Positions 7,442 to 15,290 of a stretch of DNA of 42,272 nt are shown in pieces. The position numbers and the translations under genes are program-made. The notes beneath the pieces were generated by a model. That model had not been told where the DNA came from and did no database searches. It saw only the letters and a list, made by a program, of their open reading frames with translations. Each line of letters starts with the position of its first letter. Position 1 is the stretch's first letter. The DNA is from an uncultured Ruminococcus sp. (lineage in GTDB: Bacteria; Bacillota; Clostridia; Oscillospirales; CAG-272): contig CACYWW010000022.1 of NCBI GenBank assembly GCA_902778145.1, positions 1 to 42,272 of the forward strand. The letters are read 5' to 3'.

Positions 7442-7893
7442 CCGTGAAGGACAGCCTGAAGCTGCGGAACCAGACGGGCTTCCCCGTTTACCTCTGCGCG
7501 AAGGAGCTTTACAACGAATACAATTCCCTGCTCGAGCCGTACGGACTGACGTACACACAGATGATCGTCATGATGTATCTGTGGGAGGTCGGAGACTCCA
7601 GTCTGAAAGAGGCGTCGGACGCGCTGCTGCTCGATCCGAGCACGCTCACACCGATACTCAAAAGGCTCGAGGCGAAGGGCTACGTCTCACGCGAGAGATC
7701 CGCGGGGGACGAGAGGAGCCTCATAATAAGACCGACGGAGACCGGCATGAAGCTGCGCGAGGCGGCGTCCGCCGTCCCCGGCGAGGCAAAAAAGATACTG
7801 GGACTGACCGAGGACGAGGAAAAAACGCTCCGGTCGCTCATATACAAAGCACTTGACAATATAGAAAGGAACAAAAACAATGGCAGTGATTGA
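7438..7893 (+). CDS. MarR/OhrR-like transcriptional regulator
   Basis: This 151-residue winged-helix protein follows Bacillus OhrR closely through the DNA-binding region. It has the LTYTQMIVMMYLWE block near 37-50, 'LLLDPSTLTPILKRLEAKG' near 63-81, and the wing 'RSAGDERSLIIRPTETG'. OhrR senses organic peroxides through a reactive cysteine near residue 15 (NQLCF in B. subtilis). Here that stretch is NQTGF, with Gly14 in its place, and the only nearby cysteine is Cys20, six residues on. It probably represses its own operon through the palindrome at 6851-6870. It overlaps the peroxidase by 4 nt and trxA by 14 nt. Whether it senses oxidants is uncertain. Confidence 0.88.
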   Translation: MTVKDSLKLRNQTGFPVYLCAKELYNEYNSLLEPYGLTYTQMIVMMYLWEVGDSSLKEASDALLLDPSTLTPILKRLEAKGYVSRERSAGDERSLIIRPTETGMKLREAASAVPGEAKKILGLTEDEEKTLRSLIYKALDNIERNKNNGSD

Positions 7894-8194
7894 AGTAACC
7901 GAAAAGACGTTTGAAAATGAAGTAAAAAAGGCGGATAAGACCGTGCTCGTGGATTTCAACGCTGGCTGGTGCGGGCCGTGCCGCATGCTGAAGCCCGTCC
8001 TCGAGCAGCTTTCCGAAGAGACGGGAAACGTAAAATTCGTATCGGTCGACATCGACGAGAACGATGAGATCGCCGATGAATACGACGTGACGAGCATCCC
8101 CTGCCTCGTACTCGTTAAGGACGGCGTCGAGATCGACAGGCACGTCGGCTTCATCCCGAAGGACGCGATAGTCGATTTCATCGGTGACAGATGA
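7880..8194 (+). CDS. trxA: Thioredoxin
   Basis: The 104-residue protein has the classic thioredoxin layout. The active site is WCGPC at 30-34, the buried Asp25 lies in VLVDFNA, and the cis-proline motif TSIPC falls near 72-75. It reduces disulfides in the cytoplasm, here most likely including the peroxidase encoded two genes upstream. It begins inside the end of the MarR gene with AAAGGA upstream, and its stop overlaps the trxB start (ATGA). An extra cysteine follows the cis-proline, which is common in anaerobe thioredoxins. Confidence 0.96.
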   Translation: MAVIEVTEKTFENEVKKADKTVLVDFNAGWCGPCRMLKPVLEQLSEETGNVKFVSVDIDENDEIADEYDVTSIPCLVLVKDGVEIDRHVGFIPKDAIVDFIGDR

Positions 8195-9102
8195 TGCATG
8201 ATATCATCATAATCGGCGCGGGACCCGCCGGCATGACAGCCGCGATCTACGGCAGACGCGCGTCAAAAACGGTCCTGATGATCGAAGCCAAAAGCTATGG
8301 CGGACAGATAATAAACACGCCGGATATAGAAAACTATCCCGTCGCGCCGCACATCTCCGGATTTGATTTTGCGATGAAGGTGTTCGAACAGGCGACGGCG
8401 CTCGGCGCCGAAACCGTGTTTGAAAAGGCGGTAAAGATCACCCCCCACGACGGGATCTTCACCGTAACGACGAACAAGGCGGATCACGACGGGAAGACCG
8501 TGATAATCGCTACGGGCTCCGAGAACAGGAAACTCGGGCTCCCGGACGAGGACAGGCTCGTCGGCCGCGGCGTATCGTACTGCGCCACGTGTGACGGAGC
8601 GTTCTTCCGCAGCAAGACCGTGGCGGTCGTCGGCGGCGGCAACACCGCGCTTGAGGACGCGCTGTATCTTTCGGAGCTCGCAAAGACCGTGTATCTGATA
8701 CACAGAAGAGATGAATTCCGCGGCGCGGAGGCGACGGCGGAACAGCTCAGAGGGCGCGAAAACGTAAAGTTCGTGCTGAACAGCACGGTCACGGCGCTGC
8801 ACGCCGAAAAGAGGCTGAAAAGCATAACCGTGAAAAACAAAAACGGCGACGAGACCGAGCTTGAGGTGAACGGACTCTTCGTCGCGGTGGGAAGGATCCC
8901 CGAAAATCAGAATTTCGCCGAGGTGGCAGAGCTCGACGGCGCGGGCTACGTGATCGCGGGCGAGGACTGCAGGACAAACACACCCGGAATATTTGCAGCC
9001 GGTGACAACAGGGTAAAGGAAGTGAGACAACTGGTAACAGCCGCGTCGGACGGAGCGGCAGCTGCAACGGAAGCCGTGAAATATCTCAATTCTAACAGAT
9101 AG
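8191..9102 (+). CDS. trxB: Thioredoxin reductase
   Basis: The 303-residue flavoenzyme of the low-molecular-weight bacterial type shows the FAD motif GAGPAG at 9-14, the redox pair CATC at 131-134, the pyridine-nucleotide motif GGGNTALEDA at about 148-157 with HRRDEFRG downstream (typical of NADPH use), and the C-terminal FAD block 'GIFAAGDNR'. It passes electrons from NADPH to thioredoxin. It starts at 8191, overlapping trxA; the adjacent ATG at 8194 is an alternative. With trxA and the peroxidase it forms a complete peroxide-reducing chain. Confidence 0.96.
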   Translation: MMHDIIIIGAGPAGMTAAIYGRRASKTVLMIEAKSYGGQIINTPDIENYPVAPHISGFDFAMKVFEQATALGAETVFEKAVKITPHDGIFTVTTNKADHDGKTVIIATGSENRKLGLPDEDRLVGRGVSYCATCDGAFFRSKTVAVVGGGNTALEDALYLSELAKTVYLIHRRDEFRGAEATAEQLRGRENVKFVLNSTVTALHAEKRLKSITVKNKNGDETELEVNGLFVAVGRIPENQNFAEVAELDGAGYVIAGEDCRTNTPGIFAAGDNRVKEVRQLVTAASDGAAAATEAVKYLNSNR

Positions 9103-9113
9103 GAAAAACGAAA

Positions 9114-9308
9114 ATGGAAGTCAGAGAAATGATCCTTCAGACAATGAGAGCCGCAGGACAACCGCTGAACGCAGGAAGGATAGCGGAGCTTACGGGACTT
9201 GACCGAAAGGTCGTTGAACGTGCTCTGGCTTTACTTAAAAAAGACGGGGACATAGTATCCCCGACCCGTTTCAGGTGGGAACCGGCAATCAAGGAAAACG
9301 TTGAGTAA
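9114..9308 (+). CDS. Small winged-helix/helix-turn-helix protein
   Basis: The protein has 64 residues and looks like a single winged-helix domain: 'MILQTMRAAGQPLNAGRIAE', then a recognition helix 'LDRKVVERALALLKKDG' and a short beta wing ending 'FRWEP'. It resembles the minimal dissimilatory/ArsR-like DNA-binding fold with no effector domain. It is 11 nt after trxB, has GGAAAA before the ATG and ends at the operon terminator, so it belongs to the redox operon. It may be an accessory regulator or a nucleic-acid-binding protein. The fold is fairly clear; the role is unknown. Confidence 0.7.
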   Translation: MEVREMILQTMRAAGQPLNAGRIAELTGLDRKVVERALALLKKDGDIVSPTRFRWEPAIKENVE

Positions 9309-9318
9309 AAAAAGCAAA

Positions 9319-9343
9319 CGGCGGCACGTATGCCGTGCCGCCG
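9319..9343 (+). terminator. GC-rich hairpin after the redox operon
   Basis: CGGCGGCACG (9319-9328) pairs with CGTGCCGCCG (9334-9343) around a 5-nt loop. No T-run follows, so it more likely stabilises the 3' end than terminates by itself. The next hairpin is a proper terminator. Confidence 0.5.
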
Positions 9344-9352
9344 CGGTAGGTT

Positions 9353-9384
9353 AAACGCGGCCGATGGGGGAGACCGCGTTTTTT
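9353..9384 (+). terminator. Intrinsic terminator of the redox operon
   Basis: AAACGCGG (9353-9360) pairs with CCGCGTTT (9374-9381), and the T-run continues to 9384. It is the second of two hairpins after the last gene. Confidence 0.7.
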
Positions 9385-9620
9385 CTGCGTCTGTCGCAGG
9401 GGGCTTTCCTGCGCCCTCATATATATAGACGCTGTTTTCGCCGAAAAATTTCCCGTTTTTCGAAACTTTTTTTCGCCGGACGATATAATTTACAATAATA
9501 CCGTCTTTCCATAATCTAATTTATGTTATTCTATATAATCCAATCGCTTTTTTCGTTCATCCGCTGTGACGTCCGCGAGCAATCGCATGCACAGAACAAC
9601 GGGTACGTCCTGAAGACCGG
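9385..9620. other. Gene-free stretch between redox operon and phage cassette
   Basis: No convincing ORF lies in this stretch. Two TATAAT sequences on the plus strand (9484-9489 and 9534-9539) sit in an AT-rich part but lack good -35 boxes. A short RNA could run from here to the terminator at 9621-9656, but support is weak. If the phage cassette ever integrated by site-specific recombination, its left attachment site should be here; I see no repeat of it on the right flank. Confidence 0.4.
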
Positions 9621-9656
9621 AAAAGGATCACGGGCGATCGCCGTGATCCTTTTTTT
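9621..9656. terminator. Strong bidirectional terminator at the end of the phage operon
   Basis: AAAAGGATCACGG (9621-9633) pairs with CCGTGATCCTTTT (9641-9653) around a 7-nt loop. T-runs exist on both strands (to 9656 on plus). It lies 11 bp from the stop codon of the last phage gene. Confidence 0.85.
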
Positions 9657-9666
9657 ACGCCCTTTA

Positions 9667-10728
9667 TCAGCCGTTGTTCTTGTAAAGCTTATATGCCCGG
9701 TCGAGCTGGTCGAGCGTATAGCCCGGGTAGCCGCCCGACGTGATCGCACGCTTCAGACGCATATACGTATCGTAATGATACTCGTTCTTTGCCTCGACGA
9801 ACCGGTCGATCAGCATCTGCACGACAGCGTCGTCGCGCTGCTTCGTCTTTGCGTCGGTCAGCCTTTTCGAGAACGTCCTGATAAGATCCTTATACAGCTT
9901 CTCGCCGTAAATCTCAGCCGCCCTCTCCGCGTTGACGCCGGTCACCGTGTCGTATATCCGCTGCATCTCACTTATGTCATCGGTCGACTCGAAGTCGCGT
10001 TTTATCTCCTCATACATCAGCTGCCTGTACGAATTGAGCTTTTCCTCAAGCGCCTCCGCGTCCTTTTTCTGGGACGAGGTCGCCGCGCTCGCCTTCGCGG
10101 CGGCGGTCTGCGCCTCGAGCAGCTTTATCTCGTACTCCTTTTCCTTCAGGCTGTTCTGCTGTGACAGAGACCTGTTCCTGTACTCGTCGTCCGCCCTCTG
10201 CGCCTGCTCCTTCAGCTGCAGCTCCTTCTGCTCCGTCTGCCTCTGAAGCTCGAGCTTCTGTCTCTGCAGCTCGTCGTCAGCCTCAGCGGCGGCGGCTTTG
10301 TACGAAAGCTCCGCGCCGTCTTTGTCGGCGTTTCCGAGCTTTTCCGCGCGTTCCGCCTCGTTTTTGAGCAGAGCCGAGGCGTACGCGGCGTCAGCGTCGG
10401 CCTTCGCCCCGTTCTCCGCCGCGTAAAGCGACGCAAGATCCCTGTTGTAGCCGATCTCCGCCTTGAGCTTCGCGTCCTCCTCGATACCGCTTCCCGCATA
10501 CCCTTTTTCGGTCATGAAGTAATCGAGATACTTCTCCGCCTTCGCGCGGTTCGCGGAAAGGGCGTCGCGCTTTGCCGCGTACTGCTCCTCGGTCTTTCTC
10601 TTCGTCTCGCCGTAAGACTCCGCAAGGACGGACGCGAGCGCGTCATACGCCCGGTCTATGTTCTCCCTGCGCTCGGAATTGAGCAGCTTTGCGAGCATCT
10701 CATAGCTTTCAAAAGCCTTGCTTGCCAT
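9667..10728 (-). CDS. Phage-cassette coiled-coil protein
   Basis: The 353-residue protein is dominated by Ala, Lys, Glu and Gln. Long predicted helices and coiled coil run from about 30 to 260, including a Gln/Glu/Leu-rich segment near 150-190. A more ordered C-terminal domain (about 260-353) ends in 'YTLDQLDRAYKLYKNNG'. There is no signal peptide or membrane segment. It is the last gene of the phage operon, 3 bp after the glycine-rich gene, with AAAGGATG before the ATG. Position suggests a late structural or internal (ejection-like) protein, but I recognise no family. The Tyr-rich C-terminus could be an interaction motif. Confidence 0.6.
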   Translation of the reverse strand: MASKAFESYEMLAKLLNSERRENIDRAYDALASVLAESYGETKRKTEEQYAAKRDALSANRAKAEKYLDYFMTEKGYAGSGIEEDAKLKAEIGYNRDLASLYAAENGAKADADAAYASALLKNEAERAEKLGNADKDGAELSYKAAAAEADDELQRQKLELQRQTEQKELQLKEQAQRADDEYRNRSLSQQNSLKEKEYEIKLLEAQTAAAKASAATSSQKKDAEALEEKLNSYRQLMYEEIKRDFESTDDISEMQRIYDTVTGVNAERAAEIYGEKLYKDLIRTFSKRLTDAKTKQRDDAVVQMLIDRFVEAKNEYHYDTYMRLKRAITSGGYPGYTLDQLDRAYKLYKNNG

Positions 10729-10731
10729 TTT

Positions 10732-11478
10732 TCACATCCTTTCGTATCCGTAAATGAACACGGCGCCGCCGGTAGGCGGAAAGCCTGCCCAGCCGCCCGC
10801 GCCGTAGCCCTCGGCGGGGACCGTGGCTTCGTTCAGTCCGATCGCGCGTACTCCCCTGCCGAATTCGTTGTCGCCGCCGTGACCCTCGTTTTCGCCGGAT
10901 CCGTTAAAGCTGTCTCCGCCGCCGACGCCTCCTCCCATGCCGGTCATGGACGACTGCGAGGACGCGCCGCCTCCCCCGGCTGTCAGAAGCGCCGCCCCTC
11001 CGTCCGCCGAGAGTATCGAGGCACCTCCTCCGACGCCCGCGGTGATGCCGCCTCTTCCGGCGGCGCCGACGGTAACGTTGTACGTTCCGTCCTCAAGCGT
11101 CATGCCGTACGCCTTTGTGACGGCGCCGGCTCCGCCTCCCGTGTTGAGGTTGAGCGTCGGATTGACGTTGGCGCTCCCGCCGCCTCCTCCGCCCACGAGC
11201 ACGATATCGTACACTCCGCCGACAGACGGATACGAAAGCGTATTGAAAACGTAGCTTCCCGGCTGCGTGAACGACGCGAGCAGTCTTCTCACAGTCTGTG
11301 TCCCCGCAGCGCCGCTCTCGATATCCGGCAGAAGCGTGCCGTTCAGATACGCCTTTATCTTCACCGCCGCCTCGTCGAATTTCGCTTTAAGTATGGAGGC
11401 GTTGTATTCGGGCGGAGACGGTACGTCCGGCAGTGCGGAGACGACGTTCACGTCCTCCGTAAATCTTCTCAATGCCAT
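10732..11478 (-). CDS. Glycine-rich phage tail-tip/adhesin-like protein
   Basis: The 248-residue protein has an N-terminal helical part (1-65) and then a glycine-rich domain. The domain opens with 'FTQPGSYVFNTLSYPSVGG' and 'YDIVLVGGGGGG' (about 70-100) and continues with many GGG/GG runs to the C-terminus. This motif pair is typical of glycine-rich domains in phage tail fibres and receptor-binding tips, which fold as polyglycine-helix bundles. It is encoded between the endolysin and the coiled-coil protein, so it is the best candidate for the host-recognition part of the particle. The ATG at 11478 has AAAGGAATG upstream. Receptor and role are inferred. Confidence 0.65.
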   Translation of the reverse strand: MALRRFTEDVNVVSALPDVPSPPEYNASILKAKFDEAAVKIKAYLNGTLLPDIESGAAGTQTVRRLLASFTQPGSYVFNTLSYPSVGGVYDIVLVGGGGGGSANVNPTLNLNTGGGAGAVTKAYGMTLEDGTYNVTVGAAGRGGITAGVGGGASILSADGGAALLTAGGGGASSQSSMTGMGGGVGGGDSFNGSGENEGHGGDNEFGRGVRAIGLNEATVPAEGYGAGGWAGFPPTGGAVFIYGYERM

Positions 11479-11497
11479 TTTTACATTCCTTTCGTCG

Positions 11498-12532
11498 TTA
11501 TTTTTCCGGTCTTATCTTCGTGACGTAGTCGACCGACGCCCAGGAATCGATGGAGCCGCCGTGCTCCCCGGTCCTTCTGTCTATCCGCTCACCGAGCAGA
11601 ACGCATCGGTCGCCGTTCCGGTACACCGCGCCGCCCCTTGAATCGGCGGTCTTCTTTACGGCGTAATCGTAGTTCTTCACCCACGCGGAAAAGCTCTTGC
11701 CGCCGGGATAATACGTGTTTTTGTCGGACTTTATCCTGACCGTGTCGCCGACCGATATCTCCGCGTAAAGCGGTATCCTTATGATCTGCCCGTCGTAGAT
11801 CAGATCCGGATCCTTTATACCGTTATACTCCGCGAGCACTCTGTACGTCGTGCCGTACCTTCGCGCGATCGAGATAAGCGTGTCTCCGGGCGCCACGGTA
11901 TACTCTGTATATCCGTCCTCAGCCCCGGTCTTTTCAAGTCCGAAATAAGAGGCGATCACCTCAGCCTCGACACGGGCGATGCATTCAAGCGACTCGTCGC
12001 GGAACATATATCCGCATTCCGTCGGATTTGTGTGGAACCCGTGTTCGATGATGAAGGAATACTCCACCTCAGGGTATTTCACAGAATTACGGATGACGCC
12101 GTAATAGTCCTCGATGCCGCCGTGTCCGTCGTCCTGCGTGCGCGTCATCACACCGCGCAGATACGTGATATCCGTCTTTTTTTTCATCTCCGCGACCACC
12201 GCTTCACCCAAAAGCCTGCCGAGCTTTTTACTGTCCTTGCGTCTGACGCTGTAAAAAACGGAAACTCCGTGCGCCTCGGGATTCGAGGCGGCGTTCGTAT
12301 GAAGTGAGATGAAAAGCCTGCTGCCGCGTTTGCCCGCCATCGAGCCGCGCGCTGCGAGCGACGGGTCGTCTTCAAGCTTTTCCCGCGTGACGTACACCGT
12401 CGTGTCCCTGTATTTTTCAAGCTCCCTTTTCAGGGCGTACGCGAGCATGAAGACGCGCGTGCCCTCGTAATAACCCGGCAGAACGCCGGGGTTTTTGAAT
12501 TGCCCGTGACCGGGATCAAGTGTTATTATCAT
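11498..12532 (-). CDS. Endolysin: N-acetylmuramoyl-L-alanine amidase with LysM domain
   Basis: The 344-residue protein begins with an Amidase_3 zinc hydrolase domain (about 1-195). It shows DPGHG, the YYEG glutamate, SLHTNA and a terminal catalytic 'IEHGFHTN' block. A LysM peptidoglycan-binding repeat follows (about 208-255, 'YTVAPGDTLISIARRYG'), and then a C-terminal SH3-like region. It cleaves the bond between muramic acid and the peptide stem. There is no signal peptide, so it needs the holin encoded just upstream. Two ATGs occur in tandem; GGAGG is 6 nt before the second (12532), which I chose. Its start overlaps the holin end. Confidence 0.9.
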   Translation of the reverse strand: MIITLDPGHGQFKNPGVLPGYYEGTRVFMLAYALKRELEKYRDTTVYVTREKLEDDPSLAARGSMAGKRGSRLFISLHTNAASNPEAHGVSVFYSVRRKDSKKLGRLLGEAVVAEMKKKTDITYLRGVMTRTQDDGHGGIEDYYGVIRNSVKYPEVEYSFIIEHGFHTNPTECGYMFRDESLECIARVEAEVIASYFGLEKTGAEDGYTEYTVAPGDTLISIARRYGTTYRVLAEYNGIKDPDLIYDGQIIRIPLYAEISVGDTVRIKSDKNTYYPGGKSFSAWVKNYDYAVKKTADSRGGAVYRNGDRCVLLGERIDRRTGEHGGSIDSWASVDYVTKIRPEK

Positions 12533-12833
12533 CATTGTCCTCCGTATCAGCCTCCTCCGTCAGATGCGCGATAAGGTCGTAGCCGCCGTTCGACGAAAGC
12601 GAGACGAGCGCGGCGTTGACCGTGCAAAGCACGTAATCGCCGCCGTCCCGGCTTCCCGAAAAGAACGCCGCGGCACAAAGTATTATAAGCGCCGTGAGAT
12701 ACGATACCGTCCTCATGCTCACATGAAACGGCAGCCTGCGGACGAGCGGCTTCAGTACCTCCGTGAGCGCGGCGACAGCCGCCGAGGCGCCTCCGTACGT
12801 GAGAAGAGCCCCGAAAGTCAGAAAATCCGCCAT
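12516..12833 (-). CDS. Phage holin-like membrane protein
   Basis: The 105-residue protein has hydrophobic segments at about 5-25, 40-60 and 65-80 and a short acidic tail rich in Asp and Asn. The size, the charged C-terminus and the position directly before the amidase and after XhlA indicate a holin that permeabilises the membrane for the endolysin. The ATG at 12833 follows GAGGTGAGC; an in-frame GTG at 12839 lies within the ribosome site. The family cannot be assigned with certainty. Confidence 0.7.
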   Translation of the reverse strand: MADFLTFGALLTYGGASAAVAALTEVLKPLVRRLPFHVSMRTVSYLTALIILCAAAFFSGSRDGGDYVLCTVNAALVSLSSNGGYDLIAHLTEEADTEDNDDNNT

Positions 12834-12840
12834 GCTCACC

Positions 12841-13137
12841 TCACGTGAAAAGCCGGGCGAGCGCGTAGCCCGCCGCGCCGCACAAAAGCGAGCTCAGAAG
12901 AGATATGATGAGCGTCTCCCATCTTCTGCCCGGCGCCGACTGTATCTCGCTTATCCTGTTCTCACAGGAGACAAGGGAGGCGTTGGTATGCTTGATTTCA
13001 TTCGTTATCTTTACGAGCGTTTCGTTCATCACCTTTATTTCCCGCTGTACCGCCTTCAGCTCGTCAAGCTGCTTCTGAAGCGACCTGAGCATCTGCTCAT
13101 GACGCTCAAGCACAACGGAATGATCCTCATTTGACAT
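12841..13137 (-). CDS. XhlA-like holin-associated protein
   Basis: The 98-residue protein has an N-terminal amphipathic coiled coil (about 8-65, with 'LERHEQMLRSLQKQLDELKA') and a single C-terminal membrane helix (about 74-94). This is the pattern of the XhlA/haemolysin family, which works with a holin and amidase in lysis of Bacillus PBSX and related prophages. It sits 7 bp upstream of the holin gene and has AAGGAAGG before its ATG. Confidence 0.78.
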   Translation of the reverse strand: MSNEDHSVVLERHEQMLRSLQKQLDELKAVQREIKVMNETLVKITNEIKHTNASLVSCENRISEIQSAPGRRWETLIISLLSSLLCGAAGYALARLFT

Positions 13138-13160
13138 TTTTTACCTTCCTTTCAGTTATT

Positions 13161-14909
13161 TTATGCTCCATCGACCGTAAGTGACACGGACGAGACGGTT
13201 ACGTCGCGCCCGTCCCCTCCGCATTCGATCCGGAGCTTCAGAGATTCGAACGACGAAAGCGGTATCCTCTGCTCAGTGTGCACCGGCTTTCTGCCGCACA
13301 GAAACGACAGATGTCCGAAATCAACCGAACCGAAGTCAAAGCCCCCGTCATACGGCGCACCGTAAAAGATCAGCCTTTTCGTATCACCCCTGTTCGGTAT
13401 GATCACAAGCTTTACCGCCGCGCCGTTTTCCGCGGTGAACACGACGCCCGCGCGCCTCAGTCTTCTCCGCTTCACCGTGCGGTCGAGCACCGCGTCGGAC
13501 GTCTCGCAGCACGCGTCGATCTCAACGCCGTCGTCGTCTCTTGCCGTCCGGTCGAACGCGTAAAGCGCGGAGCCGGAGAAAAACGCGGCGTTTTCGCCCA
13601 GGCTGAACGGGTATACCGCCGGCACGTTGTCGTAGCAGTAGAAAACGTCAAGCCCGTAGTTGTAGATGACCGCAGTGCCGCCGTAACACATCCAGATCTC
13701 ACGCTGCCTCTCGTGGTCGTGGACCGCGGCGTGCGCAAGGAACGCGGGAGACAGATACGGCGCGATCCTGTCGGAGATCCGCTTTGCGCCGCGCTCGTCC
13801 CTGACGGTGCTCTGACCGAATACGTATATCCCGTCATATGAAAGCGTGAACGGACTGTTATCCGCGTACGCCGCGCCGCCGCCGGCGCACCCGACGACGT
13901 GATTGAGCGGTGAAAGCGGAAACGACGGCTTGCTCACGCCGTCATACGTCACGGCAGACGGAGACAAAAACCACGTCTGTCTTTCGGTGAAAACGATCAG
14001 CCTGTCGTAATGCCTCACGGCCGCCGTGACGCGCTCGCTCCCGTCTCCTACGGTAATGAAGTTGTCCGCGGGAAAATACGAGGGATCGGCGCCCGTATAC
14101 GTCACGTCCGAGTATCTGAGCACGCCGTCCTTTCCGTACGCGAAGACGCGGGTATCGCGGTCTCCGCCGTATACACAGAATTTGTCTCCCGGCTCCGGCA
14201 TTGACGAAACGACACCGTCCGCGAGTCTGAACGTGACCTCAAGGCTGTCCGGCACACCGCCAGCCGGCGGTGAGGGAAAGCTCAGGGTACGGCTCTCCCT
14301 GTCGTACGAATACGACCCGGGCGAAAGCTCCGCGCCGTTTTCCGCGACTGACAGGACGGACGCGGCGGAGGACGGCAGAACGTAGCCGGTGCTTACGCCG
14401 TCGGGCGAATAGGATATACGCGCCTTGTCCGAGAGCACGTTGAGGCTTTCAAGGACGGTACCGCCGCCGGACGGCGAACACGTGACGGCGATCTTCGGGA
14501 CGTACTCCTTCACACGTGTGAACGAAACGCCGTCAAAACGCAGAAAGATACCCCTCCCGACGGCGTAAGCCGCGCCGCCGAAGCTGAAATATCCGACCCG
14601 TGCGTCATTTCCGCAGTCGAATACCGTGTCGGTACACTCAGGCAGAGTAAGCGCGTGCATCACGGAGCCGTTTTTGTAGATGAACCGGTCGGCGCCGCCG
14701 ATGACGCAGTGATAACAGCTGTCGGCTCTGATGCCGTCCGCGAGCTTTTTATAACCGCAGCGTTTTTTCAGCCTGTAATTTTCCGTCACCGTGAAGTTTT
14801 TCATATATACCGAGGAGGAGAAGGAATTCTTCTCCCCCTCGGTGAGATCGAGTCCGCGGAATTTGTCCGTGTAAAGGACCTCCGCGGTCGCTCTTCTGTA
14901 TCTTGCCAT
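13161..14909 (-). CDS. P22 gp10-like tail nozzle / beta-propeller protein
   Basis: The 582-residue protein is almost entirely beta, with repeating blade-like elements ('DRFIYKNGSVMH', 'YFSFGGAAYAVGRGIF', 'DTRVFAYGKDGVLRYSD', 'DRLIVFTERQTWFL', 'SYDGIYVFGQS', 'IWMCYGGTAVIYNYGLDVFY'). This is the pattern of phage proteins that close the neck of short-tailed phages, such as P22 gp10. Its place directly after the gp4-like head-completion gene matches P22 order. A C-terminal beta domain follows the propeller. The start at 14909 has GAGGAGG upstream. The nozzle role is inferred from order and fold pattern, not from a sequence match. Confidence 0.65.
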   Translation of the reverse strand: MARYRRATAEVLYTDKFRGLDLTEGEKNSFSSSVYMKNFTVTENYRLKKRCGYKKLADGIRADSCYHCVIGGADRFIYKNGSVMHALTLPECTDTVFDCGNDARVGYFSFGGAAYAVGRGIFLRFDGVSFTRVKEYVPKIAVTCSPSGGGTVLESLNVLSDKARISYSPDGVSTGYVLPSSAASVLSVAENGAELSPGSYSYDRESRTLSFPSPPAGGVPDSLEVTFRLADGVVSSMPEPGDKFCVYGGDRDTRVFAYGKDGVLRYSDVTYTGADPSYFPADNFITVGDGSERVTAAVRHYDRLIVFTERQTWFLSPSAVTYDGVSKPSFPLSPLNHVVGCAGGGAAYADNSPFTLSYDGIYVFGQSTVRDERGAKRISDRIAPYLSPAFLAHAAVHDHERQREIWMCYGGTAVIYNYGLDVFYCYDNVPAVYPFSLGENAAFFSGSALYAFDRTARDDDGVEIDACCETSDAVLDRTVKRRRLRRAGVVFTAENGAAVKLVIIPNRGDTKRLIFYGAPYDGGFDFGSVDFGHLSFLCGRKPVHTEQRIPLSSFESLKLRIECGGDGRDVTVSSVSLTVDGA

Positions 14910-14918
14910 ACGCCCTCC

Positions 14919-15290
14919 TCAACGGTATTTCTGCACCGTGCCGGAAACGACTCCGGGAAGCGACGATATGAACGTCCGCTTCGCGTTTTCGTATTCCGCA
15001 CGCAGTACCTGATAAAGCGCCGTGTTCTCATCCGCGGCGAGCAGGTACGCGAGCTTGTATGCGCAGACGTGCGCGAGTCCGTCGCAGAGCGGGAATTCCT
15101 CGTCGAGCCCGCTGAAAGCGGACGGATACTCCTTATCCTCCCCGGTCGCAGCGCGGTCGAGCGGCGTCAGCTCCGACACCGTCTGATATAACAGATACAC
15201 CGCCCTCTCGCGCAGATCCGCGTTGTCGGCACCGTCCGGCTGCTCGGATATCAGCGCCGCCGCGGCGCTGTATATATCGGACAGAAGCAT
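14919..15290 (-). CDS. Head-completion / connector protein (P22 gp4-like position)
   Basis: The 123-residue mostly helical protein begins MLLSDIYSAAAAL. It has a central acidic stretch and a long C-terminal helix ('LYQVLRAEYENAKRTFI'). Size, helical content and position after the coat gene are those of head-to-tail adaptor proteins (gp4 of P22, gp6/gp15 type). The ATG at 15290 overlaps the coat-gene stop (TAATG), so the longer open frame upstream is just the antisense-free extension into the coat gene. Confidence in the role rests on gene order. Confidence 0.6.
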   Translation of the reverse strand: MLLSDIYSAAAALISEQPDGADNADLRERAVYLLYQTVSELTPLDRAATGEDKEYPSAFSGLDEEFPLCDGLAHVCAYKLAYLLAADENTALYQVLRAEYENAKRTFISSLPGVVSGTVQKYR

